Shown here: positions 49,911-61,677 of the stretch, in pieces
Layout of the letters: every line of letters begins with the position of its first letter
Numbering within the stretch: position 1 is the stretch's first letter
Source of the DNA: an uncultured Verrucomicrobia subdivision 3 bacterium
GTDB lineage: Bacteria > Verrucomicrobiota > Verrucomicrobiia > Limisphaerales > UBA11358
NCBI GenBank assembly: GCA_903858275.1
Contig: CAIOIC010000109.1
Span: 1-64,000, forward strand
DNA: 64,000 nucleotides
Direction: 5' to 3'
The notes under the pieces: model-generated
The model's database searches: none
Told to the model about the DNA's origin: nothing
The model's input: the letters and a program-made list of their open reading frames with translations, nothing else
Program-made: the position numbers and the translations under genes

Positions 49911-52643
49911 ATGAAAATTTGCTGTCTTGTTTTATTCGCTGTGCTCCTCCCCAACATGGTTTCGGCTGCTGATTTATTCATTGCCACCAGCGGTGATGAC
50001 ACCAATCCCGGCACGAAAGCAAAACCGTTTGCAACCTTGAATCGGGCGCGCGCTGAAACCCGCAAGTTCAAGGAACAAGGAGTGACGGTGTGGCTGCGCG
50101 AGGGCACCTATTGCTTTGAGCAGTCGTTTGAATTGAACCAGGCGGATGGAGGTGCTGAAAACCGGCCGGTCGCCTATCGCGCCTTTCAGAACGAGACCGT
50201 TCGGCTGGCGGGTGGCCACCAGATTTCAGCGAGCGACTTCAAACCCGTCACGGACCCTCAAATTCTCAACCGCATCGATGAATCGGCGCGAAACAAGATG
50301 CTTCAAGTCGATCTCAAGGCCATGGGAATCACAAATTTCGGCAGGTTCCCGGATGTTTATCGAGGAAACGCTCCCCTTTTGGAACTCTTCTTCAACGGCC
50401 AACCGATGCCGCTAGCGCGCTGGCCAAACGACGCCTGGATGACCGTCGCACGGACGGTTGCATCCGGGGCAAAACCCTCGCCCGCCAACCCCAAGGGCAT
50501 ACCCAGCACGTTCCTGTATCATGGCGACCGACCGCAGCGGTGGACGAAGGCGGACGAAGTAATGCTTCATGGGTATTGGTGCCAAGACTGGTTTGACGAG
50601 ACCCTGAAGGTCAGGACGATTGACACCGTAGCGCAGACCATCAAATTCGCCGCGCCCGCCGCGTATGGCTTGGGCAGCGGTCTGCGGCGCTACTATGCCC
50701 TGAATCTGCTGGAAGAAATTGATATGCCCGGCGAATGGTATCTGGACCGCAAGACGGGCATTTTATATTTCTGGCCGCCGGCGCCGCTGGCGCGAGCACA
50801 GATGTGGGTCTCGACGCTGGCTAAACCGGTTATCTCAATAAAAGACGCTTCGCATGTGACGCTGCGTGGCCTAACGGTCGAATTTTCGCAAGGCGACGGG
50901 GTGGTCATTGAGGGCGGCCAAGAAAATCTTATTGCCGGCTGCACACTACGCAATCTCGGCGGCATCGCGGTTACTATCAAGGATTTGCCGGGGGCACTGG
51001 GCGGTGGACGGCATAACGGCGTGACCGGCTGCGACATCTCCGAAGTGGGCCGCGAGGGTATCATGCTCAATGGTGGCAATCGAAACACACTTGCCCCGGC
51101 AAAACATTTTGCGGTTAACAACCATATCCATCATTTCGGCCGGTTGATGCGGACCTACGCCGGAGCCATCAGTGTGGATGGGGTTGGCAATCTGGTTGCC
51201 CATAACCTGCTCCATCATGCCCCGCACTCGGCTGTGTTCTTCAAGGGCAACGACCATGTCATCGAATTCAACGAAATGCACCACCTGATGCTGGAGACGC
51301 ACGATGCGGGCGCGATTTATATGGGGCGTAACTGGACCTGCACGGGAAACATGATCCGCTACAACTTCATCCATCATCGCGGCGCGTTTGGCATCGGGTC
51401 GTCCGGAGTCTATCTCGACGACGGAAATGCCGGGAATACAATCTTGGGGAACGTCTTTTACAAGGGAACGTGGGCGACCGTGCTCGGCGGCAGCCGTAAT
51501 ACCACGGTGGCAAACAACATCTTTATCGACTGCGAGCCAGCCGTGAACGTGGACGATCGGGCCTACGTCCACATGGGTGAGAAGGGAACACTTAATCTCA
51601 CCCTGGCGCAGATTCCATACCAACAACCGCCGTGGAGCACTCATTATCCCTACCTCGTCAACATTCTTGAGGATGAACCGGGCGAACCAAAATACAATGT
51701 CGTGACGCGCAATGTTCGCGTTGGCGGGACGTGGACTTGGCTGATTCGCCGCAAGGATGAGACGAAGCCGCCATTGGACCAGCTAATTAAGATCAAAGAC
51801 AACTGGATTGACGGTGATCCCGGATTTGTGGATGCCAAAAATCTCAACTTCAACCTCCGTGACGACTCCCCGGTATATCGGAAGATACCCGGTTTTCAGA
51901 AAATCCCGTTCGATCAAATCGGGTTATATCAGGATGAACTTCGGGCGACCTGGCCCATTTCCGGGGCAAACGAGGCGCGCCAGGAGCCGATGCTCGCCGA
52001 CAAAATTATTTATCCGGCCAAGGTGTTGTGGGGAAAGCCGGGACCGATTCAAGCGTATCGGCTTGAGAAGCCCATCGCCCTCGACGGCAAGGAAGGCGAG
52101 GGAGAATGGCCGAAAACGGGCAACGGAAAGCCCGCAGTCATCGAGCAGGCGCCGGATCGGACGAAGGTGACTGAAACCACGCCGAGGAGCTATGCGCGGG
52201 CTGCGTACGACGATGAATTTCTTTATGTGCTGCTCGTGAATCGTGTGCGCGACGTGAAAGCCCTGACCAGGGGCAAAGAATGGGGCAGGGACGATGGGGT
52301 TGAGATTAGTTTCAAGGATCCGGCCAGCAAGGGACCGGTCCACGTCATCCACGGTTTTGTTTCCGGAATGGTCGAAGCTTCCACCGTGGCGGGCTCAGGC
52401 TTGGAACAGAAAAAACGAATTGAGGACTCCGGCTTGAAACTAGCAACCTCCGTCGGCGACAACTATTGGACGGCGGAATTCCGCCTTCCGCTGAGGACGA
52501 TCGGCATCATGCCGGTGAAGGACAGGAAACTGCAGTTTAATATCGCCACCCGGCAGGCAGCCGCGAATACGCCGTTAGTCTGGACGGGCACCTTTGCGCA
52601 AAACTGGAAAGTCGAGGATGCGGGCGAGTTGGTTTTCAAATGA
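49911..52643 (+). CDS. Secreted right-handed beta-helix protein with C-terminal CBM9-like domain
   Basis: This is an exported protein of 910 residues. Signal peptide MKICCLVLFAVLLPNMVSAA. The first mature part (LFIATSGDDTNPGTKAKPFA) is the usual start of polysaccharide-lyase-like beta-helix proteins; the rungs cover about residues 300-560 (HVTLRGLTVEFSQGDGVVIE, NNHIHHFGRL, NLVAHNLLHHAPHSAVFF). From about residue 700 a CBM9/DOMON-like sandwich follows (IALDGKEGEGEWPKT, YDDEFLYVLLVNRVRD, YWTAEFRLPL). It probably binds or cleaves plant or algal polysaccharide. It is followed 16 bp later by an esterase gene. Confidence 0.82.
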   Translation: MKICCLVLFAVLLPNMVSAADLFIATSGDDTNPGTKAKPFATLNRARAETRKFKEQGVTVWLREGTYCFEQSFELNQADGGAENRPVAYRAFQNETVRLAGGHQISASDFKPVTDPQILNRIDESARNKMLQVDLKAMGITNFGRFPDVYRGNAPLLELFFNGQPMPLARWPNDAWMTVARTVASGAKPSPANPKGIPSTFLYHGDRPQRWTKADEVMLHGYWCQDWFDETLKVRTIDTVAQTIKFAAPAAYGLGSGLRRYYALNLLEEIDMPGEWYLDRKTGILYFWPPAPLARAQMWVSTLAKPVISIKDASHVTLRGLTVEFSQGDGVVIEGGQENLIAGCTLRNLGGIAVTIKDLPGALGGGRHNGVTGCDISEVGREGIMLNGGNRNTLAPAKHFAVNNHIHHFGRLMRTYAGAISVDGVGNLVAHNLLHHAPHSAVFFKGNDHVIEFNEMHHLMLETHDAGAIYMGRNWTCTGNMIRYNFIHHRGAFGIGSSGVYLDDGNAGNTILGNVFYKGTWATVLGGSRNTTVANNIFIDCEPAVNVDDRAYVHMGEKGTLNLTLAQIPYQQPPWSTHYPYLVNILEDEPGEPKYNVVTRNVRVGGTWTWLIRRKDETKPPLDQLIKIKDNWIDGDPGFVDAKNLNFNLRDDSPVYRKIPGFQKIPFDQIGLYQDELRATWPISGANEARQEPMLADKIIYPAKVLWGKPGPIQAYRLEKPIALDGKEGEGEWPKTGNGKPAVIEQAPDRTKVTETTPRSYARAAYDDEFLYVLLVNRVRDVKALTRGKEWGRDDGVEISFKDPASKGPVHVIHGFVSGMVEASTVAGSGLEQKKRIEDSGLKLATSVGDNYWTAEFRLPLRTIGIMPVKDRKLQFNIATRQAAANTPLVWTGTFAQNWKVEDAGELVFK

Positions 52644-52659
52644 AAAACAAAGACTTAAA

Positions 52660-53556
52660 ATGAAATTATACATCCGACCTTTATATCTGACTGTGGCCTC
52701 GACCATCTTGTTGCTATCACTTACTTTTTCCCGCGCTGAAATGCAAAAACCCGTTCCACTCTGGCCCGATGGCGCGCCCGGCGCGCTGGGCAGTTCCACC
52801 AACGACATTCCCACCCTCACTCCGTATTTGCCGGACGCCACCAATGCGACCGGCGCGGCAATGGTGATTTGTCCCGGCGGCGGCTATGGCGCTCTCGCGC
52901 CGCATGAAGGCAAAGACTACGCGCTCTGGCTGAACCAGCACGGCATCACTTGTTTCGTTTTGAAATACCGTCTTGGTTCCAATGGCTACCGGCATCCGGC
53001 GATGCTCAATGACGCCGCCCGCGCCGTGCGCTGGGTGCGGGCACATGCGGATGAATTCAAGGTTGATACACGCCGCGTCGGCATCATGGGATCCTCGGCC
53101 GGCGGACATCTGGCTTCCACCCTGGTGACCCATTTTGATTCGGGGAACGCCCAGGCCAAAGACCCGGTTGAACGACAAAGCTCGCGTCCGGATTTGGGGA
53201 TTCTTTGCTACGCCGTGATTTCGCTGGGTGAATTCACCCATCAAGGTTCGAAGAATAATCTGCTGGGGAAAACACCGGCGCCGGAACTGGTGAAACTGCT
53301 TTCCAACGAACTGCAAGTGACCACGAACACACCGCCGTGCTTTTTGTGGACGACGTTTGAAGACAAGGCGGTGCCGATAGAAAACACCCTGCTGTTCGCC
53401 GGCGCGCTGCAAAAAAACCGTGTCCGGTTTGACTTGCACATTTACGAACAAGGCCGGCACGGCATCGGGCTCAAAGACAAGCCGCCCTTTGCCAATCCGC
53501 ATCCGTGGGCGGGCGACTGCCTGTTCTGGCTCAAGGTTCAGGGGGTTGTGAAATAA
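52660..53556 (+). CDS. Secreted alpha/beta hydrolase (acetyl-xylan-esterase-like)
   Basis: This is an exported esterase of 298 residues. Signal peptide with a hydrophobic core TVASTILLLSLTF and cleavage near SRA. PLWPDGAPGALGSS is a characteristic start, AAMVICPGGGYGALAPHEG the oxyanion-hole region (GGGYG), VGIMGSSAGGHLASTLV the nucleophile Ser, and EQGRHGIGL the catalytic His. ATG 52660 gives the best signal peptide. It likely forms a unit with the preceding beta-helix gene. Confidence 0.87.
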   Translation: MKLYIRPLYLTVASTILLLSLTFSRAEMQKPVPLWPDGAPGALGSSTNDIPTLTPYLPDATNATGAAMVICPGGGYGALAPHEGKDYALWLNQHGITCFVLKYRLGSNGYRHPAMLNDAARAVRWVRAHADEFKVDTRRVGIMGSSAGGHLASTLVTHFDSGNAQAKDPVERQSSRPDLGILCYAVISLGEFTHQGSKNNLLGKTPAPELVKLLSNELQVTTNTPPCFLWTTFEDKAVPIENTLLFAGALQKNRVRFDLHIYEQGRHGIGLKDKPPFANPHPWAGDCLFWLKVQGVVK

Positions 53557-53563
53557 TAGGGTT

Positions 53564-54346
53564 GTGAAGTTTTCGCGCATCAGCCGCCGCCAATTTATTG
53601 CCGCCGCCCTTTTGGCGACACCGGGCGCGCTAGTTGCCGATGCCAAGTTAATCGAGCCGACATGGCTGAAAGTCCAAAAACTGCGCATTGGCAACAATCT
53701 TCCGACTCATCGACTTGTTCACTTCACTGATTTACACCACAAGGGCGACATTGATTACCTGGAGGCAGTTGTCGGAAAAATCAACTCTTTGGCTCCGGAT
53801 TTCGTTTGTTTTACCGGGGACATCATTGAGGAGGAAAAGTTTTTAGGCGAGGCATTAGAGATTTTATCCGGCATTAAATCGCCCATGTTTGGCGTGCCGG
53901 GCAATCACGATTATTGGAGCAAGGTTTCGTTTGAGCCCATTCACCGATGTTTTAAAGCTGCCGGTGGAGCATGGCTGATGGATGAACATCGGATTATCGC
54001 CGATGGCAAAATCAATCTGATTGGCATCACCTGCAGCCATGACAACCAAGCTCGAATGCCGCTTGATCCCGCGCAAACCAATATTCTGCTCATGCATTAT
54101 CCAGCATGGGTTAAGAAACTTGGCGGACAAAAATTTAATCTCATGCTTTCCGGACACTCCCATGGGGGCCAAGTGCGGATTCCTTTTTATGGACCACTGA
54201 TGGTGCCGTATGAGGTGGATGAATATGATTGGGGGCTTTTTGAGACCCAATCCGGACCTTTGTATGTGAATTCCGGCATTGGTTACGTTTACGGCTTCAA
54301 TTTTCGTTTTAATTGTCGTCCTGAAATCACCGTGATTGAGATTTGA
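53564..54346 (+). CDS. Calcineurin-like metallophosphoesterase with N-terminal Tat-like signal
   Basis: This is a 260-residue phosphoesterase. The N-terminus KFSRISRRQFIAAALLATPG looks like a Tat signal. Metal-binding blocks: RLVHFTDLHHKGDIDYL (DxH), DFVCFTGDIIEEEKF (GD), FGVPGNHDYWSKV (GNH) and LMLSGHSHGGQVRIPFYGP (GHxH), the order of the YkuE/LpxH-like family. GTG start at 53564, 7 bp after the esterase. Confidence 0.88.
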   Translation: MKFSRISRRQFIAAALLATPGALVADAKLIEPTWLKVQKLRIGNNLPTHRLVHFTDLHHKGDIDYLEAVVGKINSLAPDFVCFTGDIIEEEKFLGEALEILSGIKSPMFGVPGNHDYWSKVSFEPIHRCFKAAGGAWLMDEHRIIADGKINLIGITCSHDNQARMPLDPAQTNILLMHYPAWVKKLGGQKFNLMLSGHSHGGQVRIPFYGPLMVPYEVDEYDWGLFETQSGPLYVNSGIGYVYGFNFRFNCRPEITVIEI

Positions 54347-54371
54347 TCCGGCGGTTTGTATCGTGCGGGCA

Positions 54372-56414
<2,043 letters not shown>

Positions 56415-56418
56415 ATCC

Positions 56419-56760
56419 ATGAGAATCCCGATTTTAATCCTGATGGCGGTTTCAGCGGGAGTGGCCGGCTGCGGCGACAACTCAAAATCCAAGCAGGTGA
56501 TCAAGGCGGCTGACGAGGTGGCGTCCGCCCCGGCGAATTATGTGAGCGGCGTGGTGCAGGCGCAAAAACACGCGGTCAATGTCATTGACGTATCCGCCAT
56601 CAATCAGGCAATCCAGATGTTCAACGTGCAGGAAGGTCATCTACCCAAAACCTTGCAAGAGCTGGTGCCGAATTACATCGCGAAAATCCCAGAGCCGCCG
56701 TTTGGCCATAAAATTGTCTACAATCCCGCCACTGCCACCGTATCTGTGGTAAAGCAATAA
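56419..56760 (+). CDS. Small lipoprotein with pseudopilin-like C-terminus
   Basis: This is a predicted lipoprotein of 113 residues; signal peptide ends in GVAGC. From about residue 55 the sequence INQAIQMFNVQEGHLPKTLQ, then ELVPNYIAKIPEPPFGH resembles the C-terminal half of type II secretion G-like proteins, a common verrucomicrobial module. It starts 4 bp after recG and ends 2 bp before the next gene, so it is likely in the same transcript. Confidence 0.75.
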   Translation: MRIPILILMAVSAGVAGCGDNSKSKQVIKAADEVASAPANYVSGVVQAQKHAVNVIDVSAINQAIQMFNVQEGHLPKTLQELVPNYIAKIPEPPFGHKIVYNPATATVSVVKQ

Positions 56761-56762
56761 GC

Positions 56763-57314
56763 ATGAAAGAAACAACTTTCAACCAAACTGGAATCCTGCC
56801 TTTCGAGCGCGGGCTTTGGAATCGGGCGTGGTTCATTATTTTGCTGTGCCTAGTGTTTGTGGAAGTGGACTGGGAATTGGTGCCGCTGACGATGTTTCCC
56901 TTCATCTTTATTTTCCCGGTGATGCTGGCGGCCTGGAACCGCAGTCTCCTTTTTACGATGGTTTGCGGCGGAGCACTGTCGCTGACACGGCTGACCCATC
57001 AGTTCATTTTTGATCGAGCTCCCGATACCGCAAATGAATTTACCGCCGCGCTGATCCGCTTTTTTGTATTGATGCTGCTGGCGGCATTAACCCATCAGCT
57101 CGGGCGGCAGTCGCGCCAGTTGCGCAAGCGAGTCCAAGCGCTGGAAGGCATGCTACCCATCTGTTCTTTCTGCAAATGCATCCGCAACGAAAAGGAAGAA
57201 TGGGTGCAGCTCGAAAATTACATCTCCGGTCATTCCAAGGCGATTTTCACCCACGGCCTCTGCCCCGATTGCGCGACCCGTCATTACGGGGATTATGCGC
57301 CAAAAAAACCATAA
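56763..57314 (+). CDS. Membrane protein with C-terminal CxxC signalling-type domain
   Basis: This is a 183-residue protein with about three N-terminal transmembrane helices (WFIILLCLVFVEVDWELVPL; FIFIFPVMLAAW; FFVLMLLAALTHQL). It ends in LEGMLPICSFCKCIRNEKEE, then WVQLENYISGHSKAIFTHGL and CPDC. The C-terminal block, with ICxFCK and CPxC pairs, is found at the ends of many sensor proteins, often after PAS or response-regulator domains, and could bind zinc. It may be an unusual membrane sensor without its usual kinase. Confidence 0.7.
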   Translation: MKETTFNQTGILPFERGLWNRAWFIILLCLVFVEVDWELVPLTMFPFIFIFPVMLAAWNRSLLFTMVCGGALSLTRLTHQFIFDRAPDTANEFTAALIRFFVLMLLAALTHQLGRQSRQLRKRVQALEGMLPICSFCKCIRNEKEEWVQLENYISGHSKAIFTHGLCPDCATRHYGDYAPKKP

Positions 57315-59051
57315 TCACCGCAGCGGCACGGCACTCCATTGGTAGATGACAAATTCCTCGGGTGGCATACGACCGAAACCGAACGGCAGAGGCCCCAAAG
57401 TTGCCGCATAAAAGCCGGCACCGGCGGCGCGATTCCAAGTGGCCAACCAGCGCGGCGACGGTAAATCAAACCGCTCGATCACCGTGGCTTTATTGGTGGC
57501 GGGCGGCAAAACACTGGTGTTTTGCAGATGAATTGCCAGCCGGTCACCGGGTTTTAACGTCGGATTTTTCAAGTCCATCGCCCGGGCTCCGCCGACTTCC
57601 AGGTATGCCTGAAATCCCCAGTGCCCCTGAAACCATAGCGGCTTTGCCTGTCCAGCCTGACGCGACAAAACTTGCAACGCCCCAGCCCGCGCGGTGGCGG
57701 CATAGAAATAATCGGCGCGGGCAACCAGCAACGCCAGCGCCGCGCTCAATCCCAGCGCCATTCCCATCCACCAACCAGAGGCCGAAGGCAGGCGACGGGC
57801 CAGCAAAATCCCCACAGCGGGAGCCATCGGCAAAATCGTGCGGCCGTTGACCGTCCAGTTGAATAAAGCGGCGAATAGAAAAGTTCCCGCCACCCACAAC
57901 CCCGGCAGCCAGCCGTCGGCATCACGTTTCCACCATTCATCCACCACCAGCAGCAGCACCATGACGCCACCGATGGCCCAGAAGATGATCTGGATTTCCA
58001 CCAACGGACGGACCGAAAGATCGAGCCATGGATAGCGCCTTTGGATCATGCCCGAAGCAAAAATCGCCAGCGAACCGCCGGCGGTGATCGCTGCTGCTAT
58101 AGTGATTTTGCGCCAAGACCAGATCTGGGGTGACAGAAACATCACCATTGCCAAACATCCGCCGGTGAATGTCAAAGTTTGGAGCAAGGAAATCATCCGT
58201 GGATAAAATCGCGGGCTCCCGGCGGACAAGGCAAAACTGGACGCCGCCGAAAACAGCGGCAGACCGTAAACTTCCCGGGTCCACCATTGATATGCGGCCA
58301 GCGCCGCCAGCGGCAGCAGGAAATAGCCGGCCCAGTCCTTGAACCGTTTCCCCCGCGCCAGACTCCACGCCACCAGCAACGGCACGACGCAGAAGCCGAA
58401 GTATTTGGTGAACATGGCCAGCGTCATCAGCAGCGCCGCAAATAACAGTTTTCCGCCGCGATTTTCTTTCAAACCTTCCAGCCAGAAAACCATCGCCCAC
58501 GTCCAGAAAGCCAGCATCAGCATATCGCACATCAAAGTCGTGCCCGACACCACAAACGCCGGCATCACCACCGTGGCCAGGGCGGCGAACAGCGGCTGGC
58601 GGCAAAACATTTTGGCCAGCCGATACGTTCCGAACCCCACCGCCAGCGCGGGAAGCAGGAAAGCCAGATGCAGCGCCACTTCACTCCAGCCCAGCGCGCC
58701 GCCCACCAGCGCCAGAAAATAGCAGGCCACCGGGGGATTTTCCGTAGCATCCCACATCGGACAGGGCGCGCCATACCAATTGATGCTGAAACCGAACGGA
58801 TCCAGCGGCTGCGCCCAGATATGCTGCGCCACCCGGATGAAGAGCGGATCGTCAATATGGAAGGGTTTATCGAGAAACGGCCCCAGCAATCCGACCACCG
58901 CCAGCGCCAGGGTCAGATGCGGGCGGGCGGTGAAATAGCGGTAAATTCGCTCAAGCACGGTGGCGTTGTAGTCCAGATTTGTGCCGGGGAAAACTTTTTT
59001 CGCTCGCCAACCACCCTCCGGCGAAAGAGAATTCACTTCCGTTTTATCCAT
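57315..59051 (-). CDS. GT39-like integral membrane glycosyltransferase
   Basis: This is a membrane protein of 578 residues with about ten helices, of the ArnT/PMT type that moves sugars from polyprenyl-phosphate donors. The first periplasmic loop has the acidic motif [14 protein letters not shown] (DD), typical of GT39/GT83. [20 protein letters not shown] and [20 protein letters not shown] follow. ATG 59051 overlaps the divergent guaA ATG by two bases, so the start is uncertain; GTG 58958 is the alternative. Confidence 0.82.
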   Translation of the reverse strand: MDKTEVNSLSPEGGWRAKKVFPGTNLDYNATVLERIYRYFTARPHLTLALAVVGLLGPFLDKPFHIDDPLFIRVAQHIWAQPLDPFGFSINWYGAPCPMWDATENPPVACYFLALVGGALGWSEVALHLAFLLPALAVGFGTYRLAKMFCRQPLFAALATVVMPAFVVSGTTLMCDMLMLAFWTWAMVFWLEGLKENRGGKLLFAALLMTLAMFTKYFGFCVVPLLVAWSLARGKRFKDWAGYFLLPLAALAAYQWWTREVYGLPLFSAASSFALSAGSPRFYPRMISLLQTLTFTGGCLAMVMFLSPQIWSWRKITIAAAITAGGSLAIFASGMIQRRYPWLDLSVRPLVEIQIIFWAIGGVMVLLLVVDEWWKRDADGWLPGLWVAGTFLFAALFNWTVNGRTILPMAPAVGILLARRLPSASGWWMGMALGLSAALALLVARADYFYAATARAGALQVLSRQAGQAKPLWFQGHWGFQAYLEVGGARAMDLKNPTLKPGDRLAIHLQNTSVLPPATNKATVIERFDLPSPRWLATWNRAAGAGFYAATLGPLPFGFGRMPPEEFVIYQWSAVPLR

Positions 59052-60591
59052 GAACGAACAAATCGTCATCCTCGACTTCGGCTCGCAATACACGCAGGTC
59101 ATCGCCCGGCGCGTCCGCGAATGCAACGTCTATTCCACCATCGTCCACTTCAACACGCCCGCCGCCAAGATCGCGGCGATGAAGCCGAGCGGCATCATCC
59201 TGTCCGGCGGTCCCTCCAGCGTGTATGCGCCCAAGGCGCCACTGCCGGACGAAAACATTTTCAACCTCGGCGTGCCCGTGCTCGGCATCTGCTTCGGCGT
59301 GCAACTGCTCGCGCAATTCCTCGGCGGCAAGGTCGAGAAAGGCCAGAAGCGCGAATACGGCAAAGGCACGCTGACCATCAAGGACAAATCCTGCGCGCTG
59401 TTTTCCAAACTGCCGAAGTCGCTCCAGGTCTGGAATTCCCACGGCGACAAACTCACGAAAATCCCCAACGGCTTCAAACCCGTCGCCGTCACGGAAAACT
59501 CCGAATACGCCGCGATTGAAAACCGCGCGAAGAAATTTTTCGGCCTGCAATTCCATCCTGAAGTCGTCCACACGCCGCGCGGCAAGGAAATCCTTGCCAA
59601 CTTCGTCCACGGCGTCTGCGGCTGCGGCAAAAACTGGACGATGCGGAATTATCTCGAGCAGGCCGTCGAGGAGATCCGCGCGCAAGTCCGCCAGGAAAAA
59701 GTCATTCTCGGCTTGAGCGGCGGCGTGGATTCCAGCGTCGCGGCGGCGCTGCTGCACAAGGCCATCGGCAGCCAGCTTACCTGTATTTTTGTCAACAACG
59801 GCCTGCTCCGCGCCCGCGAAGCGGACGTGGTGCGGGAAGTTTTTGGCCGCAACTTCAAGATGAAGTTGCAATATGAGAATTCCTCCGCGCTGTTCCTCAA
59901 AAAACTCAAGGGCGTCACCGATCCCGAGACGAAGCGCAAGATCATCGGCCGGGCGTTCGTGGATGTTTTCCAGGCGGCGACGAAGCGCGCCGGCAAGGCA
60001 AAATTCCTCGCGCAAGGCACGCTGTATCCCGACGTCATCGAATCCGTGCCGATCGCCGGCAACCCAGCCGCGCTCATCAAGAGCCATCACAACGTCGGCG
60101 GTTTGCCGAAGAACATGAAATTTCAGCTCGTCGAGCCGCTCAAGAACCTGTTCAAGGACGAAGTCCGCCTGCTCGGACTCGAACTCGGCTTGCCCAAGGA
60201 AATCGTCTGGCGGCAGCCGTTCCCCGGCCCCGGCCTCGCCGTGCGCATTCTCGGCGAAGTATCGCCCAAGCGCTGCGAGATTTTACGCAACGCCGACGCC
60301 ATTGTCGTGGAGGAGATGAAGGCCAGCGGACTTTACTACAAGATCTGGCAGAGCTTTGCCGTGCTGCTGCCCGTGCGCAGCGTGGGCGTGATGGGCGACG
60401 AACGCACCTACGATTACACCATCGCCATCCGCGCCGTGGAATCGCAGGACGGCATGACCGCCGACTGGGTGAAACTGCCCTACGATCTGCTGGAAAAACT
60501 CGCCAGCCGCATCATCAACGAAGTGAAAGGCGTGAACCGCTGCGTGTTCGACATCACCAGCAAACCGCCGGGAACGATTGAGTGGGAGTGA
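59050..60591 (+). CDS. guaA: GMP synthase (glutamine-hydrolyzing)
   Basis: This enzyme converts XMP to GMP. 513 residues. The class I glutamine amidotransferase domain shows [18 protein letters not shown], the nucleophile Cys in [12 protein letters not shown] and the His-Glu in [13 protein letters not shown]. The ATP pyrophosphatase domain starts [18 protein letters not shown], and the dimerisation domain ends [17 protein letters not shown], the normal guaA end. ATG 59050 is chosen; upstream in-frame codons overlap the divergent gene. The 3' end is next to a PEP-CTERM/IS remnant. Confidence 0.97.
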   Translation: MNEQIVILDFGSQYTQVIARRVRECNVYSTIVHFNTPAAKIAAMKPSGIILSGGPSSVYAPKAPLPDENIFNLGVPVLGICFGVQLLAQFLGGKVEKGQKREYGKGTLTIKDKSCALFSKLPKSLQVWNSHGDKLTKIPNGFKPVAVTENSEYAAIENRAKKFFGLQFHPEVVHTPRGKEILANFVHGVCGCGKNWTMRNYLEQAVEEIRAQVRQEKVILGLSGGVDSSVAAALLHKAIGSQLTCIFVNNGLLRAREADVVREVFGRNFKMKLQYENSSALFLKKLKGVTDPETKRKIIGRAFVDVFQAATKRAGKAKFLAQGTLYPDVIESVPIAGNPAALIKSHHNVGGLPKNMKFQLVEPLKNLFKDEVRLLGLELGLPKEIVWRQPFPGPGLAVRILGEVSPKRCEILRNADAIVVEEMKASGLYYKIWQSFAVLLPVRSVGVMGDERTYDYTIAIRAVESQDGMTADWVKLPYDLLEKLASRIINEVKGVNRCVFDITSKPPGTIEWE

Positions 60592-60593
60592 AA

Positions 60594-61166
60594 TTACCGT
60601 TTCCGTTTCAGTTGGTGAGCCATCAGCAAAACGGCACCGGCACCAAACAAGCTCAAAACTTCAGGTTCGGGAACCGCTGCCAAATTGAAGAAGGCTGACT
60701 GGCCGACGTTCAGCAATGGAATACCATTGTTCCACGAACCATTTTGGAATGTGGTGGTGTTTAAAATCTGCGACGAAGCATTCAAGCTAGTAACCGACTC
60801 ACCATTTTGTGGATCACGCCCGACTACATCAAAAAAAGTTGCCGAGTTTATAGGCACATAACAGGACAAAAGAAGCGTCCCATAGATTGAGACGAGCGGT
60901 GGATTATATGATCCGGTGACATTAAGCCCAGACCAGATACTTCCGACCAATGTGTCGATGTCGCGCAAACTTTCGCGCCAAGTCAGTTGGGCGAAAGCCA
61001 GCACGAGGAACTGTTCATAAGCGGGGAATTTGCGGACGCGGTGGTTGCCGTGGTAACGAGCAACACACTTGTCGAACTCGTATTTGGGGAGGAAGTCGAG
61101 AAGTTGGGCGAAGACAATGCGACCTTCGTTCATATGGTGGGAAACCGCAGGAATGCGGGGAGCCAC
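60594..61166 (-). pseudogene. Chimera of IS4-family transposase N-terminus and PEP-CTERM protein C-terminus
   Basis: The single open frame joins two unrelated parts. Residues ~12-70 (MNEGRIVFAQLLDFLPKYEF, VRKFPAYEQFLVLAFAQLTW, RESLRDI) are the DUF4372 N-terminus of IS4-type transposases. Residues ~71-190 are the end of an exported PEP-CTERM protein, with AVPEPEVLSLFGAGAVLLMA, then HQLKRKR as anchor. The junction is near 60956. There is no signal peptide, so the PEP-CTERM part cannot be exported; the transposase part lacks its catalytic domain. It is best read as an IS insertion and deletion that truncated a PEP-CTERM gene. Confidence 0.85.
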
Positions 61167-61276
61167 CCTCAGGGAATCGTCGCCGAATTGAAATCGAAAA
61201 AAGACCGGACTGCGGTTTTATCCAGTTTTTACAATGATGAAATCGCTGTCACCAAAAACTAAACCGGACAGTAGTG
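60956..61276 (-). mobile_element. Remnant of an IS4-family element (5' end with DUF4372)
   Basis: The fragment runs from the end of the transposase N-terminal coding part, through its start at ATG 61133, to a possible outer end near ACCGGACAGTAGTG (61263-61276). All plus-strand frames here are shadows. The catalytic DDE part and the other end are absent. Confidence 0.7.
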
Positions 61277-61677
61277 TAACCGATTATGTTTGTTTGATAG
61301 ACTTGAGCGCGGACTGAAGACATGAACCCAACCCAACAAATTAATCCAAAACAAACAGTAGCTTTGAATTTCCTCTGATTCATCACACCAAATTCTGATA
61401 CTTGAGTTAATACTAGTCAAACAAACCCTTCAGCTATGAACTAAAAGTTATCCCGCCAGTTTTGATTTATATCCTAGCCCGTTGCCAATCCTAAGTTTTC
61501 CGCTGAAATAGCCCCTACCCTCGGCACGTCTCCACACCATGCAATGCGTCTTGTTCCCGCCCGATTCTTTGCTACCGTCTGCGACCTGTGAAATTGACTT
61601 TTGAGTTCAGCCACCGGCAGCGCGCTTCGGAATTTTCCGGCGGTTCGCCATCCGTCATTTGCCGGTCGTAATTTGCC
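61277..61677. other. Gene-free stretch between IS remnant and ABC-F gene
   Basis: I see no gene. A 10-bp inverted repeat GTTTGTTTGA (61288-61297) / TCAAACAAAC (61417-61426) brackets an AT-rich segment of about 119 bp. It must contain the ABC-F promoter; none was assigned with confidence. Confidence 0.55.

Noticed and set aside
60987-61262. A 91-codon plus-strand frame (MGESQHEEL...)
   Set aside because: It is the reverse reading of the IS4-type transposase N-terminus, which gives the better family match on the minus strand.
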